NCBI GenBank assembly: GCA_046597455.1
Contig: JBKJKJ010000288.1
Coordinates: 1-14,141, forward strand
Length of the DNA stretch: 14,141 bases
Direction: 5' to 3'
Origin: JAQGMV01 sp046597455
Lineage (GTDB): Bacteria; Pseudomonadota; Gammaproteobacteria; Burkholderiales; SG8-41
Below the pieces are notes generated by a model. That model saw only the letters and a program-made list of their open reading frames with translations, searched no databases and was not told the DNA's origin. The stretch's first letter is position 1. The number at the start of each line of letters is the position of its first letter. This document shows positions 6,852 to 13,099 of the stretch, one piece after another. The position numbers and the translations under genes are program-made.

Positions 6852-6995
6852 ATGCCCCGCAAAGCAGGGCGCAACGTCGATCATATCAGTCCCGCGCAGC
6901 ACGCCTCGCGCCCTGCGTCGAAACGCCCCGGCACGGGGCACCTGTTCGCTGTGCGCGCCCCGATTCCGTGCCACATGCCCCGCTTCCGGGCGCAA
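6852..6995. promoter_or_regulatory. Cluster of GCCCCG-headed dyad elements in a divergent promoter region
   Basis: The 314-bp gap 6834-7147 holds no credible gene. It contains four GCCCCG-headed elements. Two (6852-6874 and 6975-6995) share ATGCCCCGC and GGGCGCAA around different centres. One is a perfect hairpin (GCCCCG 6925-6930, CGGGGC 6934-6939). Another at 6957 is a 20-bp-period partner of the one at 6977 (13 of 15 bases equal). A 9-bp inverted pair GCAGGGCGC (6864-6872) and GCGCCCTGC (6908-6916) overlaps the cluster, as does a -10-like TATGAT on the minus strand (6885-6880). These may be operators for the isomerase operon and/or the transglutaminase-like gene. Confidence 0.4.
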
Positions 6996-7118
6996 ACCAA
7001 TGGCCTTTAGAGCGGCGTGCGGAACGGCGAACGGTGGTACCGGTTTTGCTCATGCTACGGCCCATCAGCCCACCCTCCCTGCGTGCCGCGAGCGCAGTCC
7101 ACGACCATCGCACGACGC

Positions 7119-7132
7119 CCGACGCGCGTCGG
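7119..7132. promoter_or_regulatory. Perfect 14-bp palindrome just before a ribosome-binding site
   Basis: CCGACGCGCGTCGG is a perfect palindrome ending 5 bp before the AAAGGAG of the transglutaminase-like gene. It could be an operator or an RNA hairpin near the translation start. CG-rich palindromes can arise by chance in DNA of this composition. Confidence 0.3.
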
Positions 7133-7147
7133 CCTGAAAGGAGCATC

Positions 7148-8020
7148 ATGCTCATACGAGCCGGATTCGAAATCGCCTACGAGTGCCGGGTGCCGACCCC
7201 GATGGTCCTCGTCCTGAACGTGCATCCCTCACGGGTGCGCGACCTGAGGACGCCGCAGGACCTCGTGTTCGCGCCGCACCTCACCCACGAGAACTACATC
7301 GACACCTTCGGCAATGCCTGTACGCGCATCGTCGCGCCCACAGGTCGTACGACGATCAGCACCGATTTTCTGATCGCCGATTCCGGCGAGCCCGACGCGG
7401 TCGTGGCAGGCGCCCGGCAGCACCCGGTCGAGACGCTGCCCCCGGACGTGCTCGTCTATCTTCTCGGCAGCCGCTATTGCGACACCGATCACCTGGGCGC
7501 GCTGGCGTGGAAGCTCTTCGCGGACACGCCGCCGGGATGGGCCCGGGTGCAGGCGATCTGCGACTACGTCCACACGAGAATCGCGTTCGGCTATCAGCAC
7601 GCGTGCGCCACGCGCAGCGCGCGCGAAGGCCACGAAGGGCAAAAAGGCGTGTGCCGCGATTTCGCCCATCTCGCGATCACGCTCTGCCGCTGCATGAACA
7701 TTCCCGCGCGCTACTGCACGGGCTATCTGGGCGACATCGGCGTTCCCGCCGTTCCCGATCCCATGGACTTCAGCGCGTGGTTCGAGGCCTATCTCGGCGG
7801 CCGCTGGTATACGTTCGACGCCCGCCACAATACGCCGCGCATCGGCCGTATCGTCATGGCGCGGGGCAGGGACGCGACCGATGTCGCGATATCGACCTCC
7901 TTCGGCCCGAGCACACTGGCCGGATTCGAAGTGGTGACCGAAGAGGTCGCTGAAAACGCGGTCAGCGCGGGACTATTGAAAACACGCGGTCACGACACCT
8001 CGACGTCAACGCGCGGCTAG
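7148..8020 (+). CDS. Transglutaminase-like cysteine protease family protein
   Basis: A 290-residue protein with an N-terminal beta-rich domain (1-100: FEIAYECRVPTPMVLVLNVHPS, HENYIDTFGN) and a transglutaminase-core domain. The catalytic Cys is C169 in QKGVCRDFAHLAI. In the second motif, MDFSAWFEAYLGGRWYTFDARHN (206-228), the Asp is D224 but the usual catalytic His (HAW in transglutaminase-core proteins) is Ser209. The following RIGRIVMARGRDATDVA is typical of a bacterial subfamily of unknown substrate. No signal peptide is seen. ATG at 7148 has AAAGGAG 5-6 bp upstream; the in-frame extension to 6776 overlaps the divergent gene and is not coding. It is convergent with the histidine kinase gene. 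Relatives are thought to be peptidases or amide-bond enzymes; activity of this copy is uncertain because of the His replacement, although H227 nearby could substitute. Confidence 0.88.
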   Translation: MLIRAGFEIAYECRVPTPMVLVLNVHPSRVRDLRTPQDLVFAPHLTHENYIDTFGNACTRIVAPTGRTTISTDFLIADSGEPDAVVAGARQHPVETLPPDVLVYLLGSRYCDTDHLGALAWKLFADTPPGWARVQAICDYVHTRIAFGYQHACATRSAREGHEGQKGVCRDFAHLAITLCRCMNIPARYCTGYLGDIGVPAVPDPMDFSAWFEAYLGGRWYTFDARHNTPRIGRIVMARGRDATDVAISTSFGPSTLAGFEVVTEEVAENAVSAGLLKTRGHDTSTSTRG

Positions 8021-8028
8021 TGTTGCTT

Positions 8029-8067
8029 TAGCAGCCTGCCCCGACTGGTAAGTCCGACAGACTGCTA
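8029..8067. terminator. Likely bidirectional terminator-type hairpin between convergent genes
   Basis: Arms TAGCAG (8029-8034) and CTGCTA (8062-8067) extend inward with CTG/CAG (8036-8038, 8058-8060) and an inner stem GACT/AGTC (8043-8046, 8051-8054) with a GGTA loop. It spans the 44-bp gap and takes in the kinase stop codon. No T-tract follows on either strand, so it may instead be a REP-like extragenic repeat. Confidence 0.38.
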
Positions 8068-9591
8068 GCGGATCTGCAACGTCTTCGCCAGAATTTCGGG
8101 ATCCACCGGTTTCACGAGATGGAAATCGAAGCCCGACGCCAGGGCTTTCTCGCGGTCGGCCTCCCGCCCGTAGCCGGTGAGCGCGACGAGCTTCACGTCG
8201 CGGGCCCACTGCGCCTCCAGGCTGCGGATATGCCGAGCGACTTCATAACCGCTGAGCCCGGGCAATCCGATGTCGATCAGCGCGACGTCGGGCTGGATGT
8301 GCGCCGCACGCTCGAGCCCCGCAGGACCGGAATCCGCATAGTCGACCCCGTGGCCCCACATCGTCAGCAGCAGGCCTAGCGTTTCGCGAATATCGGGATT
8401 GTCCTCGATCACCAGCACGCGCCTGCTCTGCGCCTCTGCGCTTTGCACCGCGATAGGCAGTTCCAGACTCCGATCCTCGATATGGCGCGGGAAGCACACG
8501 ATGAACTGCGCGCCGCGATCGCGTCCCTCGCTCACCGCGCGGATGGTACCCCCGTGAAGCTCGACGAGACGTTTCACGATGGTCAGCCCGATTCCGAGAC
8601 CGCCCTGGGAACGCTCGAGCGTCGTGGCGTCCTTCGTGAATAGATCGAACACCGAGGCCAGCATCGCCGGCGGTATGCCCACGCCGCTGTCGCGCACGCT
8701 CAGCGTCGCCGTCCCGGCGTCGCCGTACGCTTCGACAACGATCGCTCCGCCTTCGGGCGTGAATTTCGCCGCGTTGGCCATCAGATTGCCAATGATCTGC
8801 TCGATGCGAACCGGATCGGCGAGCACGTACAGGGGCTCGTCGGCCAATTTCACCTGCAGGGTGTGACCGCGCTGGCTGATGAGCGCCGAGCAGGCATCGG
8901 TCGCAACGGCAACAGCGGCGTTCAGGTCGAGCTCGCGCTTCTGCAACTGCACTTTGCCCAGTTCGAGCCGGGACACGTCGAGCAGGTCGTCCACGATGTG
9001 CGCCATATGTGTGACCTGACGATCGATCAGGTTGCGCGTCTTGACGAACAGCTCGTCGTCGATCGCCAGGCGCTTCATGAGGTACACGGCGTTACGCATC
9101 GGCGCGAGCGGATTGCGAAGCTCGTGGCTGAGCATTGCGAGAAATTCGTCGCGCAGCCGCAGCGCATCCGCCCGCTGATCCAGGAGCTCGCGCACCTGGA
9201 ACTGCCGCTGGCGCGCCCGCAGTCCCACGCGCACCGCCGAGACCAGTGACACGGGATTCATCGGACGTTCGAGCACCGCGACGTTTCCGGATTCCGGGAA
9301 CACACGCTCGACCAATGCGCCGAGGGCCGCCCCCTGGCTGGCCAGCAGCACCAGGGGCAAATCCGACCACGGCGGCTGCGCAGCGAGGGCCCCCAGAAAA
9401 TCGTCGATCTCAGGGTGGACGAGCGCCTCCTCCACCAGCACGGCGCAGCCGATGGTCGTCGGCGTCAGTCCCGAGAATTCGGCAAGCGAAAGGCAGACAC
9501 GCCCGGCAATACCCGCATCTCGCAGGACGGAGAGCGCGACTTTCCCGTCGGTTTCGCTCGGCGTAACGATCACTACTGTCGGGGAGACCAC
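8065..9591 (-). CDS. Hybrid sensor histidine kinase with degenerate N-terminal receiver, partner of KaiC-like ATPase
   Basis: A 508-residue cytoplasmic kinase. Residues 5-125 form a pseudo-receiver (VVIVTPSETDG...VLVEEAL...PPWSDLPLVLL...AVLERPM) with no Asp at the acceptor position and Arg in place of the conserved Lys, so it probably senses or docks rather than accepts phosphate. HisKA follows with H156 in AMLSHELRNPL. The HATPase has N-box N269/N273, G1 DSGVGIP (301-307), G2 GLGIGLTIVKRL and a GG after LVELH. The C-terminal receiver (391-508) is intact: E396/D397, D440, T472, K494. There are no membrane segments. The start codon is GTG at 9591; no strong ribosome-binding site is visible, but the gene lies 14 bp after the KaiC-like stop, so translation may be coupled. 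Family knowledge: kinases of this type are often encoded beside KaiC-like ATPases in proteobacteria, which suggests the ATPase supplies the input. Confidence 0.93.
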   Translation of the reverse strand: MVSPTVVIVTPSETDGKVALSVLRDAGIAGRVCLSLAEFSGLTPTTIGCAVLVEEALVHPEIDDFLGALAAQPPWSDLPLVLLASQGAALGALVERVFPESGNVAVLERPMNPVSLVSAVRVGLRARQRQFQVRELLDQRADALRLRDEFLAMLSHELRNPLAPMRNAVYLMKRLAIDDELFVKTRNLIDRQVTHMAHIVDDLLDVSRLELGKVQLQKRELDLNAAVAVATDACSALISQRGHTLQVKLADEPLYVLADPVRIEQIIGNLMANAAKFTPEGGAIVVEAYGDAGTATLSVRDSGVGIPPAMLASVFDLFTKDATTLERSQGGLGIGLTIVKRLVELHGGTIRAVSEGRDRGAQFIVCFPRHIEDRSLELPIAVQSAEAQSRRVLVIEDNPDIRETLGLLLTMWGHGVDYADSGPAGLERAAHIQPDVALIDIGLPGLSGYEVARHIRSLEAQWARDVKLVALTGYGREADREKALASGFDFHLVKPVDPEILAKTLQIR

Positions 9592-9605
9592 TTGTGAGCG
9601 AGCCG

Positions 9606-11096
9606 CTATTCCATCCCGCTCATGACTTGGCTACCGCCGCCCACGAACTTCGGCACGCCGGTCAGCACGCCTTCGAATTCGCTCAGGGCCTTGCCGATGC
9701 GTATGCCCGCAGGGGTCATTTCGAGCTCGCGTATGGTCGATTCATGCGAGCCGCTGCGTTTCTTGATGATCGATATCGCCTTCCTCACCGAGCCTCGCGC
9801 CTCGAAATAGCGGGTGAGTATCACGGTGTCGGCAAGGTAGCTCACGTCGACGGGCACCCCCATGGGTCCGATGAGACCCTGCTGCGCGAGCGTCATGATC
9901 GTGACGACGCCGCGCTGGTTGAGATAGCTCAGGAGCTCGTGCAGATGGAGATTGATGTAGTCTTCCTGCGGCATCGCGTTGGCGTATCCGTTCAGGCTGT
10001 CGAGGACAATCAAACGCGTACGGTGGCGCTCGACGCACTCCACGATCCTGTGGGCGAGCTCGCCGGGCGCAATTTCGGCAGGGTCGAGTTGCTGCACCGT
10101 CAGCGTGCCGGATTCGATGTGTTTCTCGAGATCCAGGCCCATCGCCCGGGTGCGCTTGAACAGCGTGTGCACGCTTTCGTCGAAAGCGAAATACATGACT
10201 TTCTCCCCGCGTGACGCCGCGGCATGCACGAAAAGGCTGGCGACGGTCGATTTGGCGCTCCCTGCGGGCCCCATCAGAAGGTTGCTGGTCCCGGCATCGA
10301 GACCGCCGCCGATTAGCGCGTCGAGCTCCGGATTGCCGCTCGACAGGATCCCGTTGTCGACATTGACCGGGTAGTTGGATGCGACGAGCCGCGGAAACAG
10401 CGCGAGTCCGCCACGGTTGATCACATAATCGTGATTACCTTCGACGAACCGCGCGCCGCGAAGCTTCGTCACGCTGAGGTAACGCCGGTTGATGCCGAAT
10501 TTCAACGGAATGACCGACATCGACAACATGCCGTGAACGATGCTTTGCACCTGGACGTCGGGACCGACCGCGCTGCGGTCGTCGAGCAGCAGGACTGTGC
10601 AGCGGATCGCCGAAAAGCGCTGCTTGAAGGTGAGGATCTGTCGCCGATAGCGCAGCGGATTCTGCGCGAGCAGCCGCATCTCGGAAAGGGAGTCGAGCAC
10701 CAGGCGCACCGGCTGCAACTCGGCAATACGCTGGAGCAGCAGCGCGCTGAGGTTGTTCAACTCGACTTCGGCAGGCTGGAAGAGCGTGTTCTGTGACTTC
10801 GACGTGAGCGAATGCTCGATCTGAGACAGCTCTATGATCGAAATGCCGTCGAGCGACCAGCCGTGAGATTGCGCGACGACATCGAGCTCGGTCTTGGTCT
10901 CCGAAAGCGTGACGTAGAGACACTGCTCGCCGCGCCGGACGCCTTCGAGCAGGAACTGCAGAGCCAGCGTCGTCTTTCCGACGCCGGGATTGCCGTCTAC
11001 CAGGTACAGCCGGTCACGAGGGAGCCCGCCATACAGAACATCGTCGAGACCGGCGATACCGGTCGGGCACTGGGGGTGAGGTGCGAGAGGGGCCAT
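9606..11096 (-). CDS. KaiC-like double-domain RecA-superfamily ATPase
   Basis: A 496-residue protein with two KaiC/RecA ATPase domains. Domain I has Walker A GNPGVGKTT (35-43), SET (65-67) where cyanobacterial KaiC has a Glu pair, and Walker B RLVLDS (D135). Domain II has Walker A GPAGSAKST (276-284), FDES (E307) and Walker B RLIVLDS (D366). The KaiC phosphosite region aligns with VPVDVSYLADTVILTRYFE: Ser is kept (S419) but Thr432 of KaiC corresponds to Tyr420. The C-terminus ends about where KaiC's CII core ends, so the A-loop/tail used by KaiA is missing. The start at 11096 has AAGGA about 6 bp upstream. No kaiA or kaiB is in the window. The gene is directly followed by a histidine kinase, so a nucleotide-driven signalling switch is more likely than a clock. 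Confidence is high for family, low for role. Confidence 0.92.
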   Translation of the reverse strand: MAPLAPHPQCPTGIAGLDDVLYGGLPRDRLYLVDGNPGVGKTTLALQFLLEGVRRGEQCLYVTLSETKTELDVVAQSHGWSLDGISIIELSQIEHSLTSKSQNTLFQPAEVELNNLSALLLQRIAELQPVRLVLDSLSEMRLLAQNPLRYRRQILTFKQRFSAIRCTVLLLDDRSAVGPDVQVQSIVHGMLSMSVIPLKFGINRRYLSVTKLRGARFVEGNHDYVINRGGLALFPRLVASNYPVNVDNGILSSGNPELDALIGGGLDAGTSNLLMGPAGSAKSTVASLFVHAAASRGEKVMYFAFDESVHTLFKRTRAMGLDLEKHIESGTLTVQQLDPAEIAPGELAHRIVECVERHRTRLIVLDSLNGYANAMPQEDYINLHLHELLSYLNQRGVVTIMTLAQQGLIGPMGVPVDVSYLADTVILTRYFEARGSVRKAISIIKKRSGSHESTIRELEMTPAGIRIGKALSEFEGVLTGVPKFVGGGSQVMSGME

Positions 11097-11212
11097 GCCG
11101 TCCTTCCTGCCTTAAGGGAGAGCGCGGCAGAGCCGCAACGTCGTGCAAATCAAAAGTCCTGCGTACCTGGGGCGAATTTAACCGGATCGCCATCGCCGAC
11201 ATATTTCCATCC

Positions 11213-11228
11213 GGCCGGAGCCCCGGCC
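11213..11228 (-). terminator. Possible terminator hairpin after the alpha/beta hydrolase gene
   Basis: GGCCGG (11213-11218) and CCGGCC (11223-11228) form a perfect 6-bp stem with a 4-nt loop, about 20 bp after the hydrolase stop on the minus strand. No T-tract follows. A second small dyad (GCGGC 11124-11128, GCCGC 11132-11136) lies in the leader of the KaiC-like gene. The 152-bp gap otherwise shows nothing firm, but it makes a separate promoter for the KaiC/kinase operon plausible. Confidence 0.3.
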
Positions 11229-11248
11229 CACGCCGCCATCGCCACCGG

Positions 11249-12070
11249 TTACAGAAAGTTGACGACGTGCTGCTCGACCTCATCCGGCCGATCCAGCATG
11301 ATGAAGTGCCGCGCGTCGCTCACGCGAACCAGCCGGGCATCGGGAATGTCGGAAGCAAGCCGTTCTGCATACTTTACGAGCTGGAAGCGGTCGTCTTCCC
11401 CCCAGAGGATCAGCGTGGGTACCGAAATGCCCGAGAGCAGCGGCGTGATTTCAGTCGTGAGATTGGTATTGAGCGCCGCCGCATTGCGGATCAGCGACAG
11501 CTTGCCGACCTCCGTCGAATAAGGCGCGAGCAGTCCGCTGAGCACATCGTCGTCAGGCGACGCGGCGAAGCCCATCTTCAGGGCCTGCTTGAGCATCGTC
11601 ATCGCGGTGCCGGCGGACATCTTGCGATTGGCTTCGGGATGACCGAACTGGAGCATCATTTCGATCGGCCACGAGTCGTAGCACACGGTGTTCATGACGC
11701 AAAGACGGCCCACGCGCTCCGGAAACAGCGTGGCGAGCCTCAATGCAACGCCGCCGCCGATGTCGTGCGCGACGATCGTCGCGCGCGCGATGCCGAGCTG
11801 CTCCATCCATGCATCGATCATCTCGGCCTGCCGCGCGATGGATCGGTCGAAACGATCGCTGCGGTCGGAGTAGCCGAAACCGAGCAGGTCGGGAATCAGC
11901 ACCCGGCGCACGGGAGAGAACGCCGCGATCCAGCGGTGCCACAGGTAGCCCCAGGTGGGTATGCCATGTATGAGCACCAAAGGGTCGCCCGAGCCTTCGT
12001 CGACATAGCTCACGAACTGCTCGCCGAGCTCCGCAACCTTCTGCAGCGATTGGTATTCCCGCCACTTCAT
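11249..12070 (-). CDS. Alpha/beta hydrolase with Asp nucleophile (haloalkane dehalogenase/epoxide hydrolase-like)
   Basis: A 273-residue alpha/beta hydrolase. The oxyanion-hole motif is HGIPTWGYLWH (35-45). The nucleophile elbow is VAHDIGGG, giving Asp103 rather than Ser, as in haloalkane and haloacetate dehalogenases and epoxide hydrolases. The acid is D226 or D227 in WGEDDRF and the base is H255 in DARHFIMLDRP. The residue after the nucleophile is Ile104, where dehalogenases and epoxide hydrolases often have Trp or Arg, so halide binding is not assured; W40 or W44 might contribute. A cap domain lies at about 130-200. No signal peptide is seen. ATG at 12070 overlaps the DehI-like stop (ATGA) and has AGGA 9 bp upstream, indicating translational coupling. 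The partner makes a dehalogenase role attractive, but an ester or epoxide hydrolase remains possible. Confidence 0.87.
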   Translation of the reverse strand: MKWREYQSLQKVAELGEQFVSYVDEGSGDPLVLIHGIPTWGYLWHRWIAAFSPVRRVLIPDLLGFGYSDRSDRFDRSIARQAEMIDAWMEQLGIARATIVAHDIGGGVALRLATLFPERVGRLCVMNTVCYDSWPIEMMLQFGHPEANRKMSAGTAMTMLKQALKMGFAASPDDDVLSGLLAPYSTEVGKLSLIRNAAALNTNLTTEITPLLSGISVPTLILWGEDDRFQLVKYAERLASDIPDARLVRVSDARHFIMLDRPDEVEQHVVNFL

Positions 12071-12960
12071 GCGCGCGCATCCTGTGACGGCGCCACGGGG
12101 AAAGGCGACTGCATGCAAACGTCCGCAGAGGTTCCGTCCAGCGTGAGCAACGCGATGTTGATGATGAGCGGCGGCAGGACGCGCTCGAACTGCTGCGTAA
12201 CGCGCACGAAGCTGTCGTCGTCATCACCGACCGATGCGATATCGAGCCGTGTGAACTTCACCCGGCTCGGCAGCCCGCGCGCCAACTCGACGGCGTGGCG
12301 CCCGATATCCGCTGCAAGCGTCTCATATTCGGCACTGGTAACCACGGGTTTCAGGCCCGCCCAGGCCGCCGCCAGGTAATCGGGCCACAGCGCGAGCGTG
12401 CGATAGTCGCTGTTGACCGAGTCGAGCGTGAGTGTTTGCCTGATGTCGTCGAAAGTCTGCTGCACGATCGGGTCGTTGGGAGGCTCGGGAACCATTTCCA
12501 TGGGGTACATGCGCGCGGGGACGCCTCTCGGCAAGCGGCGGGTGTCGGCGCTCGGTGAACCGGGAATGCCGGCATCGTCCAGCGCAATCCTTACCGCCGC
12601 CGTGAGCAGGAGCAGTTTCGGGTTGATGTAGTGGTAAAGGGCGAGCGCCGCACCGATCTGATAGTGCTGGCTCGGCCCGAGTGCGACGGCAGTAGTGGCG
12701 CGTGCCGCCGGCAACTGCAGCGCCCCGCGCACCGCGTCGGCGCGTAGACGATCCGCCGCGTCCTCGAACGCATACGTGCCCGCGTTTTCCCGGATCGCTT
12801 CCCACAGCAGCGGAAACGACCGGCCGAACGCCGCCCACGTCCTGAAATTGAGATTGATGCCGCTGACGCGCATCACCTGACGGATGTCGTGATAAACGCG
12901 GTCGATTTCGTCGCTCGCCTCGTGCTCCGCGACAGGCTCTGTTTTGCTGGATCCGAACAT
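12067..12960 (-). CDS. DehI-family protein (group I 2-haloacid dehalogenase-like)
   Basis: A 297-residue all-helical protein made of two related halves, the DehI signature. Half 1 has VYHDIRQVMRVSGINLNFRT (22-41) and half 2 has TFDDIRQTLTLDSVNSDYRT (169-188); both continue with WAAFGRSFPLLWEAI or ALWPDYLAAAWAGL. Family knowledge: DehI enzymes remove halogen from 2-haloacids by direct water attack, using an Asp that activates water and an active-site Asn, without a covalent intermediate. D171/D172, D185 and N183 in the second half are candidates that I cannot assign without alignment. ATG at 12960 starts just before the first helix; the upstream in-frame stretch is Pro/Ser-rich and not family-like. 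The ribosome-binding site is weak. It is first gene of a coupled pair with the Asp-nucleophile hydrolase. The substrate may be a haloacid or an unrelated compound. Confidence 0.82.
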   Translation of the reverse strand: MFGSSKTEPVAEHEASDEIDRVYHDIRQVMRVSGINLNFRTWAAFGRSFPLLWEAIRENAGTYAFEDAADRLRADAVRGALQLPAARATTAVALGPSQHYQIGAALALYHYINPKLLLLTAAVRIALDDAGIPGSPSADTRRLPRGVPARMYPMEMVPEPPNDPIVQQTFDDIRQTLTLDSVNSDYRTLALWPDYLAAAWAGLKPVVTSAEYETLAADIGRHAVELARGLPSRVKFTRLDIASVGDDDDSFVRVTQQFERVLPPLIINIALLTLDGTSADVCMQSPFPVAPSQDARA

Positions 12961-12988
12961 GGCGGAACTTGTAGCAAATGACGCGCCC

Positions 12989-13006
12989 GCCACGCTTCGG
13001 TGTGGC
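12989..13006. promoter_or_regulatory. Stable tetraloop hairpin in divergent region
   Basis: The plus strand reads GCCACGC-TTCG-GTGTGGC: a 7-bp stem (one G-T pair) closed by C-G around TTCG, an exceptionally stable RNA tetraloop. It lies 29 bp before the DehI-like start codon, in the shared divergent region. Read from the minus strand it would be in that gene's leader with loop CGAA. Role unknown: leader structure, or weak terminator against antisense transcription. Confidence 0.35.
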
Positions 13007-13009
13007 GTC

Positions 13010-13060
13010 CAACTTGGGAACATCGCGGGACCATCGCGGTAACACGGCGGGAACACGGCC
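13010..13060. repeat. 11-bp helically phased direct repeat in a divergent promoter region
   Basis: Four consecutive 11-bp units plus a partial: caacttgggaa, catcgcgggac, catcgcggtaa, cacggcgggaa, cacggcc. The shared pattern is CA-N2-CGCGGGAA-like with a strict 11-bp period, so each copy faces the same side of the helix. It lies 40 bp before the alcohol dehydrogenase start and 50 bp before the DehI-like start. A cooperative regulator site is the natural reading. No convincing -10 element is seen in the 139-bp gap. Confidence 0.5.
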
Positions 13061-13099
13061 TGCGTCGTCGGTGTTCTTTATGCAGTCGGAGATTCCGCC

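Noticed and set aside
6776..7147. N-terminal extension of the transglutaminase-like gene
   Set aside because: In-frame but Arg/Pro-rich, overlaps the divergent isomerase start, and a strong ribosome-binding site precedes 7148.
9606..11096. Bona fide circadian clock KaiC
   Set aside because: No kaiA or kaiB, Thr phosphosite aligned to Tyr, and no KaiA-binding tail; a KaiC-like ATPase is the safer call.
11249..12070. Confident haloalkane dehalogenase (dhlA) assignment
   Set aside because: The Asp nucleophile fits, but the neighbouring halide-binding Trp is Ile; epoxide hydrolase or other hydrolase activity is equally possible.
11081..12379. Plus-strand open frame of 432 codons
   Set aside because: Runs antisense to the alpha/beta hydrolase and DehI-like genes, both of which have full family motifs; no recognisable domain.
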